This document shows positions 52,582-60,510 of a stretch of 64,000 bases of DNA, one piece after another. Position 1 is the stretch's first letter. Each line of letters begins with the position of its first letter. The notes under the pieces are model-generated. The model was not told the DNA's origin. It ran no database searches and worked only from the letters and a program-made list of their open reading frames with translations. Both the position numbers and the translations under genes were made by a program. Source of the DNA: Euryarchaeota archaeon UBA58 (lineage in GTDB: Archaea > Thermoplasmatota > Poseidoniia > Poseidoniales > Thalassarchaeaceae); NCBI GenBank assembly GCA_002498525.1, contig DAHR01000019.1, forward strand, positions 57,308 to 121,307, in the 5' to 3' direction.

Positions 52582-54165
52582 TCAGTCGGATCGTGCCCAT
52601 GTACGGGGATGCAGAAGAACCAGCACGGTCAGGAGTTCGAGACGACCGAGCCACATCAGCATGGTCGCTATCACCATCGACGGCTCACTGAGGGCCGCCC
52701 AGGTCGCAGTGGGACCGAATGCCCCCAGCGCCGGTCCTGTGTTACCGAGCAATGATATCGAAATCGATAACACGTCTATGAGTTCCAACTTCGGCTCGAG
52801 GAAGGATATCGTGAGTATCGAAGCCGTTACGAGGACCATCCAAGAACTGAGCATGCCGAGGACGATCCAGATCTTCCTCTCCTCGATGACCTGCTGGTTG
52901 AAGCGGATCGCCACGACCCGGCGTGGCTGGATGATCTTGACGACCTCCCTCTTGGCCAGCTCGAAGGCGATGCGGATCCTCATCACTTTGAGACCACCGC
53001 CGGTAGAACCAGCACTGGCCCCCACAATCATCAGCAGCAACAGGACGAACTGGCTGAATACGGGCCAGGTGGCGAAGTCGGCACTGGCGTACCCCGTGCT
53101 CGATATCGAGATGGACTGGAACAGGGCCTGCCTCAGAGCGACCAGCGGGGCCAAGTCAGCCTCAGTGGTGCCGAACCTGTAGAGGTTGAACGACATCGCC
53201 AGCCATGCCACAATCAGAATCAGGATGTAGGTACGCAGCTCCTCGTCCTTCAAGACCTCCTTCGTGCGGCCTGCGAGCATCAGGTGCAGCAGGCTGAAGT
53301 TAATGCAGGTAAGCAGCATGAAAACAATCAGTATCACTTCCACCCGAGCCGAGTCGAAGCCCATTATCCCGCTATCCGAAGTGGTGAAACCACCTGAAGG
53401 AAGGGTGGTCAGAGAATAGTTCACAGAATCGAACAACCCCATCCCGCCGAGGAAGTAAAGCATCCCGAACTCGAGGATCGTCAGTACAACGTAAATCAGC
53501 CACAGCCGCCTAGCGGTCCACTGCAGGCTCGGACCGAGGCGGGACAGCGAGGGACCTGTGAGCTCCGCCCTAGCTAGAGACATCCCCCCGCCTAGCACAC
53601 GGGACAGAATCAACAATCCTAGCATAATCACGCCCATTCCGCCGACCCACTGAGTAATCGAGCGCCAAAGGATCAGGCTGCGGTTCTGGCTTCCGATGCA
53701 GTCGTCGGCCACTGTGAAGGCGGCGCACACAGGGCTGGTCAGGGGATCAATCACAGTGGCTCCGGTGGTGGTGAATCCTGACATGGACTCGAACCACGAA
53801 TGCAGCAGACCACGAAGCGCTTCCCAGAAGGTGGCTTCACCCGCCATCATCTCGAAGGGCCCGTAGAACATCCCCCCGAGCCAGTATGGCAAGGCGCCCA
53901 CAGCGACGACGGGAATCCAGCCCAGAGCGACGGAGGCGAATGCCTCCCTGTCCCTGACTCTAGAGGAGGCATCCGAGTGTTTAGCGAGTGAGACCAGAGA
54001 CTGGCCAATCACGAGGGCGAGGAGGAACGGAAGCAAGTAGGTTTTCGCTGCATACTCAGGACCCTCGGCTCCTATGTAGGCGCTGTAGGCAAAGACCACC
54101 AGCAGGGGCAGGGCGATCAGACGAATCGTCCAGCCCAGTACAAGTCCGACTACGTCCCAGCGCAT
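52582..54165 (-). CDS. trkH: Trk potassium uptake channel subunit TrkH/KtrB
   Basis: A 527-residue membrane channel protein with about ten hydrophobic segments. The four pore loops carry the selectivity-filter region glycines: SGFTTTGATVIDP, LPSGGFTTSDSG, SISSTGYASADF and LLGNTGPALGAFGP. It should form the K+ conduit and is controlled by the RCK protein encoded directly upstream (2 bp gap). The set is one operon, trkA-trkH. Length is normal for TrkH. Confidence 0.93.
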   Translation of the reverse strand: MRWDVVGLVLGWTIRLIALPLLVVFAYSAYIGAEGPEYAAKTYLLPFLLALVIGQSLVSLAKHSDASSRVRDREAFASVALGWIPVVAVGALPYWLGGMFYGPFEMMAGEATFWEALRGLLHSWFESMSGFTTTGATVIDPLTSPVCAAFTVADDCIGSQNRSLILWRSITQWVGGMGVIMLGLLILSRVLGGGMSLARAELTGPSLSRLGPSLQWTARRLWLIYVVLTILEFGMLYFLGGMGLFDSVNYSLTTLPSGGFTTSDSGIMGFDSARVEVILIVFMLLTCINFSLLHLMLAGRTKEVLKDEELRTYILILIVAWLAMSFNLYRFGTTEADLAPLVALRQALFQSISISSTGYASADFATWPVFSQFVLLLLMIVGASAGSTGGGLKVMRIRIAFELAKREVVKIIQPRRVVAIRFNQQVIEERKIWIVLGMLSSWMVLVTASILTISFLEPKLELIDVLSISISLLGNTGPALGAFGPTATWAALSEPSMVIATMLMWLGRLELLTVLVLLHPRTWARSD

Positions 54166-54167
54166 CT

Positions 54168-55586
54168 TCAGTTCTCCAGAGCCTTCTCCACCTTCTTCAG
54201 GTCGTCTCTGGCAAGGAAGAGGTATATCCTGTCGCCAACTTCGATGCTCTCCACGGTATGCGGCTTCAGCATTACTGTCGACCCTTTGTCATCGTGTCTC
54301 TCGACCATCACGATCCTGGATCTGAGGACCACTTCCGAGTCCTTCACCGACTTGCCTACGAACTTGTGGTGGTGATTCACTTCTGCTGATATCGAGATGA
54401 TACCCGGGAAGGGCGGGATGACCTGATAGGTTCCGGGGATGTTCATGTGAATGGACTTCAGTATCGAAGTCACGGTCACCAGCCTACGGCTGACGGGTCG
54501 GGTGAGTCCAATCCTGTGAACCGCCTCGACCAAGGCCCTGTCCTTGAGCAGCAGGCCTGTTCTAGGCACGCCTTTGTCCTTGGCCCGCATCGAAATGGCG
54601 ATGTTCAGGTTATCATCGTCTAGCGCTGCGACTGCGATGTCATGGCGGTCTATTCCCAATTCCCTCAGCAGTTCCTCGTCTTGAGGATCGCCGTGTATGA
54701 CATCGAGACGCTTGCTGTTGCCGGTCGGCGAGCCGACCAATTCGTTTGCTACATCGAGGTCGGGCTCGATGACGACTACTTCCGCCCCGGTGGCCAGATA
54801 ATGAGCAGCCAACTTTGCACCGAACTGAGTCGCGCCGAAGATTGCGACCAACGGGACCGATGGCCAATCAGGATCCTGCAGACCAACGCCCGTCGTGATG
54901 GTCGGGAAGCCTTCCGTCGAACGGGCGACGAAACACAGCAGGTCACCCTCTTGGATGACTTCGTTGCCATTGACCAGACTCCCGCCCGAAGAACCGGATT
55001 TGATCGCATATATCGATGGGATGTCGACGATCCAATTGCCGACCTCGCCGGTGGTCTTGCCGATCAGAGCAGAATTCTGCATCACCTCTGCCACGGCAAT
55101 CCAGGCGTTGTCACCGAGTGGCAGAATCTCCTCTATCGAGGGTGCGAGGAGTCCTGCTGCGAGTTGTTTGACTATGTCGTCAGAGGCACAGACGATGTGG
55201 TCAGCGCGGCTCCAGCGTTCGAGCGGTCCTGCGCCGCGATTCTTGTCGAGCATCGTCGGGTCGCGAACCGTGGCGATTGTGATCACGCCACGAGTCGCGC
55301 GATCCCCGACCTGCTCGCTGTAGACACGCTTGGCGAAAGCACAGCCTAGAAGGTTGATTTCATCGCTGTTCGTGCATAGCACGACGATCTCGGCATCACT
55401 GATGCCGGCTCGCAGCAGAGAGTCCCGGGACAGGGCATTGCCGGTGATGAGGAGACAATCAATGGATTGCGACTCGTTGATGGCGACTGGGTCGGGGTCG
55501 ATGAGAGCGACTTGACGCTTCTCATCGCGCAGCGCTGCTGCGACACCACGGCCGACTTCACCGGCTCCGATGATTATCACTCGCAT
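54168..55586 (-). CDS. trkA: Trk potassium uptake regulator TrkA
   Basis: About 472 residues. Two RCK_N (Rossmann) units are visible, MRVIIIGAGEVGRGVAAALRD and VALVAIFGATQFGAKLAAHYL, each with an RCK_C region after it (for example PGIISISAEVNHHHKFVGKSV). The first glycine-rich loop reads GAGEVG, as in NAD(H)-binding units. This two-tandem layout is that of full-length TrkA. The chosen ATG 55586 starts directly at MRVIIIGAGEVG; the frame is open to 55640. It is cotranscribed with trkH. Confidence 0.94.
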   Translation of the reverse strand: MRVIIIGAGEVGRGVAAALRDEKRQVALIDPDPVAINESQSIDCLLITGNALSRDSLLRAGISDAEIVVLCTNSDEINLLGCAFAKRVYSEQVGDRATRGVITIATVRDPTMLDKNRGAGPLERWSRADHIVCASDDIVKQLAAGLLAPSIEEILPLGDNAWIAVAEVMQNSALIGKTTGEVGNWIVDIPSIYAIKSGSSGGSLVNGNEVIQEGDLLCFVARSTEGFPTITTGVGLQDPDWPSVPLVAIFGATQFGAKLAAHYLATGAEVVVIEPDLDVANELVGSPTGNSKRLDVIHGDPQDEELLRELGIDRHDIAVAALDDDNLNIAISMRAKDKGVPRTGLLLKDRALVEAVHRIGLTRPVSRRLVTVTSILKSIHMNIPGTYQVIPPFPGIISISAEVNHHHKFVGKSVKDSEVVLRSRIVMVERHDDKGSTVMLKPHTVESIEVGDRIYLFLARDDLKKVEKALEN

Positions 55587-55686
55587 TATGCGGCCGTCCT
55601 TCAGCGGAGTGCCTTTAATCATGACTTCTTCAGATGCCACTTATCAATCATCAGACGACTGCGGCGCTGTTTGCGAAGAGGTTCGT

Positions 55687-56481
55687 TCATTCTTCCTCAA
55701 ATACCCTGTGGCCGGGTATCCGTTGCTCCGCCGCACGCTTGTGTTTGGCGGTTTGTCGAATGGTTCGCCGATAGGCTTGCGAGGCTGCAGGGGTCATTCC
55801 TGCAGGCAACCAATTCCGCTGCGAAGAGTCCCAGAGCAGGACCAGGGCCGGGGCGACGAAGATGAGAAGGATCGGGGTGAAGACAGCGAGCACGGTCGTG
55901 ATTATGAGAATCGCTCGTGCGAGCGTGCTGGTGAAGAATGTACGAGCACGCTGGTGCTCGATTATTCGCGAGCCCTGCCAGGCTGTGATCATGGCGTGAC
56001 CAAAGCAGGCGGTTAGGCTCAGGGCGAGGGCTACGGCGATGTTGATGGCTTCGAAACCAGTTGTTCCTGGCCAGACCTCTGGGTCGAAGAGGCGCACATT
56101 GAGATGGGCTGCGCGCATCGAGCCGAAACCCAATCCGAGTGTCCAACCATAGGGCGCACTGGCCCGCAATCCAACGGTGCGAGGGCGACCGAGGAGGAAC
56201 AGAGCGAAGGCTGATTCGGCCATGGCGATGACCAGAGCAACAGCGCCGATCCAGACGATGTTGACGGTTTCAGATCGGATGTTGCTCAACAGCAGAGCAT
56301 CGATGGCGCTGGCGGCGAAAACTCCGGCGACGAGTCCGAACATCAGTGTCTTGACGGCGCCTGAGAGATCGTAGAATCCAGTCATGCGTGCTATGGTGCC
56401 GCGCCAGCCGACGTAGATTCCAATCAGGCCGATGGCGAATGCGAGTTGCATCTGCACCATCGGCAGGGGTGCTACGGCCAT
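55687..56481 (-). CDS. Uncharacterised multi-pass membrane protein
   Basis: The 264-residue protein has about seven hydrophobic segments (roughly 8-28, 38-58, 70-92, 105-125, 140-162 and 185-215) and a basic C-terminal tail (RRTIRQTAKHKRAAEQR). A YGWTLGLGFGSMRAAH stretch between the middle helices is distinctive and histidine-containing. It lies 100 bp upstream of trkA on the same strand. No family is recognised; a small transporter or an intramembrane enzyme is possible. Confidence 0.68.
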   Translation of the reverse strand: MAVAPLPMVQMQLAFAIGLIGIYVGWRGTIARMTGFYDLSGAVKTLMFGLVAGVFAASAIDALLLSNIRSETVNIVWIGAVALVIAMAESAFALFLLGRPRTVGLRASAPYGWTLGLGFGSMRAAHLNVRLFDPEVWPGTTGFEAINIAVALALSLTACFGHAMITAWQGSRIIEHQRARTFFTSTLARAILIITTVLAVFTPILLIFVAPALVLLWDSSQRNWLPAGMTPAASQAYRRTIRQTAKHKRAAEQRIPGHRVFEEE

Positions 56482-56652
56482 GTCTCTCGCACAGCGCCCA
56501 TGATTTCAGACCAACGGGCCGATTATGACACTCATGACTGAGAATAGGGGGGGTGAACTTGTCTTACATGGTCCAGAATCGGGGATACGGACGTCAATCA
56601 CGACACGGCGAGCCCGATAACGTTCAAACCACACCCAAGGGACCCGCAGTCC

Positions 56653-58008
56653 ATGGCACTCGAGGGTCTGAAGAATCGCATCCTCAGCTCCGTCGGACTG
56701 CTCTCGGGCAAGCGCGAAGCGGATGAGGAGGCGATTCGCGAATTGACTAAGTCCCTGAGACGAGCGCTGCTAGAAGCCGATTTCAATGTCAGACAGGCCA
56801 AAGAACTCACCGAACGCATCGAGCGCCGTCTCCTCGAAGAGCAGCCGCGTCCCGGCGTCCGTCTCGACACGCACGCGATGAATCTCATCTACACCGAACT
56901 GGTTCGATTACTCGGGCCGGCTCGAGAAATCAGACCTCATAACGAGACGGTCCTGATGGTAGGCCTCTACGGACAGGGAAAGACCACCACCACGGCCAAG
57001 ATCGCCGAATGGTGGCGCCGGCATCACGGCGTCAAGGTCGCCGTCATCGAAGCCGATGTGCACAGGCCGGGCGCCTACGAGCAACTCTGCCAACTTCTCG
57101 AGGACTCACCTGTCGAAGTCTATGGTGAGCCAGACGAGACCGACGCTGTCAAGATTGTTCGAAACGGAATCGCAGCGGTTGGAACTGCTGACGTGGTCAT
57201 CATCGACACGGCAGGCAGAGACAGCCTCGATGAAGGCCTGCGTGAGGAATTGTCACGCATAGCCAAAGTTGCCAACGCGACCGAGCGCTTCCTCGTCATC
57301 GATGCACAGGTCGGCCAAGCAGCCGGCCCGGTCGCCCAGACTTTCCACGACCTCGTCGGAGTCACGGGCACGATCGTCACCAAACTCGACGGAACAGCCC
57401 GTGGAGGAGGTGCACTCAGCGCGGTCGCAACAACTGGCGCACCCATCGTATTCGTCGGTGATGGGGAACGCGTTCAGGACCTCGAGAAGTTCGAATCGGA
57501 CCGCTTTATCTCGAGACTTCTCGGCATGGGCGATATCAAGGGCCTGATCGATCTTGCTCCCGAAGACCTCGATCAGGAAGAGGCTATTCGGCTCACTCAG
57601 CGTCTCATGTCCGGCCGTTTCACGCTCACAGACATGTACACGCAGATGGAGATGATGAGCAAAATCGGCACCGTCGACAAGATACTCTCCCACCTGCCGG
57701 ATGGGATGTTTGGAATGGGGTCCATGTCCTCTGCTCAGAAGACACAGATGCAGTCCAGTCTAGCGAAATTCCGAGTCATCATGGACTCGATGACGCAACA
57801 GGAGAAAGACGAACCTCTACTGCTCAAATCGCAGCGAATCCGCCGCATCGCACGCGGCTCGGGAACGAACGAGAAGGACGTCAAAGCACTCCTCAATCAA
57901 TGGAATCGCAGCAAGAAGATGATGCGCGGAATGAAAGGCGATCGCAAGATGCGTCGACAGATGCAATCGATGCTCGACGTCGATGATCTCGACCTCGACA
58001 TGGGGTGA
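56653..58008 (+). CDS. srp54: Signal recognition particle protein SRP54
   Basis: GTPase of the SRP, 451 residues. An N domain (LKSLRRALLEADFNVR region) is followed by the G domain with GLYGQGKTTTTAK (G1, 104-116), DTAGRD, TKLDGTARGGGAL and GDGERVQDLEKFE, and an M domain with methionine-rich helices (RFTLTDMYTQMEMMSKIG and SKKMMRGMKGDRKMRRQMQSML). It recognises signal sequences together with 7S RNA. It overlaps trmY by 4 bp. The 171 bp upstream gap holds no gene that I can support, only one 7-base G run. Confidence 0.96.
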   Translation: MALEGLKNRILSSVGLLSGKREADEEAIRELTKSLRRALLEADFNVRQAKELTERIERRLLEEQPRPGVRLDTHAMNLIYTELVRLLGPAREIRPHNETVLMVGLYGQGKTTTTAKIAEWWRRHHGVKVAVIEADVHRPGAYEQLCQLLEDSPVEVYGEPDETDAVKIVRNGIAAVGTADVVIIDTAGRDSLDEGLREELSRIAKVANATERFLVIDAQVGQAAGPVAQTFHDLVGVTGTIVTKLDGTARGGGALSAVATTGAPIVFVGDGERVQDLEKFESDRFISRLLGMGDIKGLIDLAPEDLDQEEAIRLTQRLMSGRFTLTDMYTQMEMMSKIGTVDKILSHLPDGMFGMGSMSSAQKTQMQSSLAKFRVIMDSMTQQEKDEPLLLKSQRIRRIARGSGTNEKDVKALLNQWNRSKKMMRGMKGDRKMRRQMQSMLDVDDLDLDMG

Positions 58009-58616
58009 ATCCACTGCAACGACGCTTCGCCATCATCGGCCATCGAGCTCCGAGTTCAGGGCAACTGAACCTCAATGATCTGGCCGGAGGATCGGGCAGG
58101 ATGGATGTTCTGGTCCGCGCCGTCAACGCCGCCCTCTTCATATCGCACGGGATTCGCGACGACACCCACATCACACTCCATCTGTGTGGCGGACCGGGAG
58201 CTGATAGGCGAATTTGGTTCAACGGGCAGACCTTAGCAGGAGTGAGGCCAGATGAGCGTTCTATAGCCGGGCAGATCAAAGCGATCCTCAAGCAGCCGGT
58301 GCCGCCGATCGGCATCTTCGAGGAGATCACTCAGGGCATCTTCCATACGGGCGGCAATCTTGCGGAGACGCTGGAAGAATGGGACCGCGAAGGTGTTGAG
58401 ATGCACGTTCTGGAGGTTGCTGGAATCTCTGTTGATGAGCTTTTAGCGAAGGGTGAAGAGAGTACCAGGATCGGATTTCTGCTGTCCGATGACCAACCGT
58501 TCACAGAGGCGGAATGTTCGCTCATCGCCAACCTTCCGAGAATCTCTCTCGGGCAGCGCTGGCTGCAGGGTCACTCCTGCATAACGATCCTTCACCATTC
58601 ACTCGATTCACGTTGA
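58005..58616 (+). CDS. trmY: tRNA pseudouridine-54 N1-methyltransferase
   Basis: SPOUT-fold methyltransferase that makes m1-pseudouridine at position 54 of the tRNA T loop. The 203 residues start at GTG 58005 in a GTGA overlap with the SRP54 stop. Typical parts are RRFAIIGHRAPSSGQLNLNDLAGGSGRMDVLVRAVNAALFISHGIRDDT, LHLCGGPGADRRIWF, and the C-terminal IGFLLSDDQPFTEAECSLIANLPRISLGQRWLQGHSCITILHHSLD. Its 3' end overlaps the convergent surE by 9 bp. Confidence 0.9.
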   Translation: MNPLQRRFAIIGHRAPSSGQLNLNDLAGGSGRMDVLVRAVNAALFISHGIRDDTHITLHLCGGPGADRRIWFNGQTLAGVRPDERSIAGQIKAILKQPVPPIGIFEEITQGIFHTGGNLAETLEEWDREGVEMHVLEVAGISVDELLAKGEESTRIGFLLSDDQPFTEAECSLIANLPRISLGQRWLQGHSCITILHHSLDSR

Positions 58617-59543
58617 TTCGAGCCAGAATGGCATCCCGGACTCACCAGACTGGGTTGCAGCCGAGAGTAGTCTCTGAGACATGCCCAATGGATGGTTGAC
58701 CGGCCAGGAGGAAAGTGGCGTGATGGACGTCGAGCCCTCTATGATGGCATTGCAATCGGTCCCAGCGATGTCCTCGTCCTCGATCTGCGCCGCCCCGACC
58801 CTGTAAGCGACACCGATGTGCTCGGTGTCGGACATATCGATTGCATTGTGGTACCAACGGGCTCCCAATGTCACGGTTTGATAGCCATTCGTCCAGTTCT
58901 GGGGCCCGTTGATGTTGAGCATCAGATTACCATGCGCGAAGGATGAGATGATGAGTTCACGTTCGTGCTCGCCTTCAGGAACGTCCCTCGAGCCATTCGG
59001 GCGCAGCAGATTGAGGGGCAGAGTGGGCAGCACTGCTGTGCAGGCTTCGATTATCTCGACCGTCGCCACCACCGATTGTTCAAAGTCCGCATGCTCGTAA
59101 GTAGCGAGGCTCGAAGCCAGAGCTGGCATGCCGTAGAGTCCAGCTTCACGGGCCGCCGAGACAGTCCCAGAATGCATCACATCGACAGATAGGTTCGGCC
59201 CCTGATTGACCCCCGAGACACAGAGAGTAGGTTGGATGTCGGGGGTCCAATGAGCCAATCCACCATCGAGAGCGACGATGACGCAATCACAGGGGGTACC
59301 ATCGAGCGAGAACATCCGCAAGGCAGGACCATTCTCTTGGCGGATTACGGCCGCCAGATCGTCCCGCTCGACGAATCTGAGGTCGTGGCGCAACGACAAG
59401 CGCATCCCAGAAGCGGATTGTTCCCGCGCCGGCGCCATCACTACGACAGGAAAGCCGCGCGCGTGCAGAACCTCGATGAGCCGAATCAAGCCCGGCGCCT
59501 CGATTCCGTCGTCATTAGTCAGAAACAGCGCCGGTCTATTCAC
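58608..59543 (-). CDS. surE: SurE-type 5'/3'-nucleotidase
   Basis: A 311-residue member of the SurE family, which removes phosphate from nucleoside monophosphates. The metal site motif LTNDDGIEAPGL is at residues 8-19, followed by VVVMAPAREQSASG, then CVSGVNQGPNLSVDVMHSGTVSAAREAGLYGMPALASSL, which is the core signature. The protein is longer than the usual 245-270 residues because of a C-terminal extension. The neighbouring upstream gene is the EamA-type transporter, 25 bp away. Confidence 0.91.
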   Translation of the reverse strand: MNRPALFLTNDDGIEAPGLIRLIEVLHARGFPVVVMAPAREQSASGMRLSLRHDLRFVERDDLAAVIRQENGPALRMFSLDGTPCDCVIVALDGGLAHWTPDIQPTLCVSGVNQGPNLSVDVMHSGTVSAAREAGLYGMPALASSLATYEHADFEQSVVATVEIIEACTAVLPTLPLNLLRPNGSRDVPEGEHERELIISSFAHGNLMLNINGPQNWTNGYQTVTLGARWYHNAIDMSDTEHIGVAYRVGAAQIEDEDIAGTDCNAIIEGSTSITPLSSWPVNHPLGMSQRLLSAATQSGESGMPFWLEST

Positions 59544-59568
59544 AACCCAGCCACAGGCGACTCATACA

Positions 59569-60510
59569 TCAAACGGTCTCTTGTTCCGAGTGCTTCTCAA
59601 GGGTCACCAGAATAAGCCCCGCGATCATTCCAGCACCACCCAGAAGCGTCCAAGCACCGGGTATCACATCGACTCCCAGCATCCATCCGATGAGGGAGCC
59701 AATGACCGGTTCCATGATCAGAACCATCGAGATGAACAGCGGTGGAAGCCAGCGTAATACAGCGTTTATCCCTGTGTGACCAACCAATCCAGGACCTAGA
59801 GCAAGGTAGGCGACATAGCCGAACCAAGCCGCACCGAGCCAACCGAATACACCGGACATCTCACCGAACCCGAGGCTGGCACCCTCCTGCACGACCGCCC
59901 ACATAGTCAACAGAACAGCGGCGACCAGAGTCACCGGGAAAGCATAGAGGAACAGTGGCATCCAGGCTCGCAGAGCTCTGCCTGCTGCCAGATAACCTAC
60001 GACTGCGACGGCGCCGACGAAAGCCAGGAAATCACCCCAGAGACTCACTCCAGCCTCGGCTCCCCCTCCGAGAATCACTGCGCCAGCCCCCGCGAAGCCG
60101 ACCAGGGCGCCGGCGGTCTGAGTCTGACTCGCAGGCCGTCGCAACAACCACAATCCAGCGATTATGACCAGCGGATGAGCCGTCACGAAGAGCAGACTGT
60201 GGGTCAGCGTCGTGAGCTCGAGAGACATCAGCCAGGAACCGAAATGAACGGCCAGACAGACCCCTGAGGCGGCCAGAACTGAGGCTGAGCCCGAGAAGCG
60301 CTGCCGCATCTCGCCATCGGCGCGTGCGTACTGCCAGAGAAAGCCCGGCAGCAGCACGACTGCAGTCGCCTGCAGCCGCCACGCGGCTTTGGTCACGGGT
60401 GCGATCTCCTCGATCAACTCGAAGACCGCGCCCGCACTCGACACCGCGAACAACGCTACTGCGAGAATCACCCAGGCGAAGGCCGGTGTCGCTTCAGTAT
60501 CAGCACTCAA
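59569..60510 (-). CDS. EamA/DMT-family transporter
   Basis: A 313-residue membrane protein with about ten hydrophobic helices arranged as two EamA repeats; the first repeat has the SSAGAVFELIEEIAPVTKAAWRLQATAVVLL start and the second GALVGFAGAGAVILGG followed by EPVIGSLIGWMLGVD. Such drug/metabolite transporters export amino acids, sugars or other small molecules; the substrate cannot be told. It overlaps the OPT transporter gene upstream by 4 bp, so the two are likely cotranscribed. Confidence 0.85.
   Translation of the reverse strand: MSADTEATPAFAWVILAVALFAVSSAGAVFELIEEIAPVTKAAWRLQATAVVLLPGFLWQYARADGEMRQRFSGSASVLAASGVCLAVHFGSWLMSLELTTLTHSLLFVTAHPLVIIAGLWLLRRPASQTQTAGALVGFAGAGAVILGGGAEAGVSLWGDFLAFVGAVAVVGYLAAGRALRAWMPLFLYAFPVTLVAAVLLTMWAVVQEGASLGFGEMSGVFGWLGAAWFGYVAYLALGPGLVGHTGINAVLRWLPPLFISMVLIMEPVIGSLIGWMLGVDVIPGAWTLLGGAGMIAGLILVTLEKHSEQETV

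Noticed and set aside
55570..56016. 148-residue plus-strand frame over the trkA start and membrane-protein gene
   Set aside because: The minus-strand membrane protein has clear hydrophobic segments; the plus-strand frame is of low-complexity, charged composition and has no domain.
56482..56652. Short frame of about 28 residues before srp54
   Set aside because: It begins at an ATG after a G-poor stretch, has no clear Shine-Dalgarno or conserved features, and could be chance.
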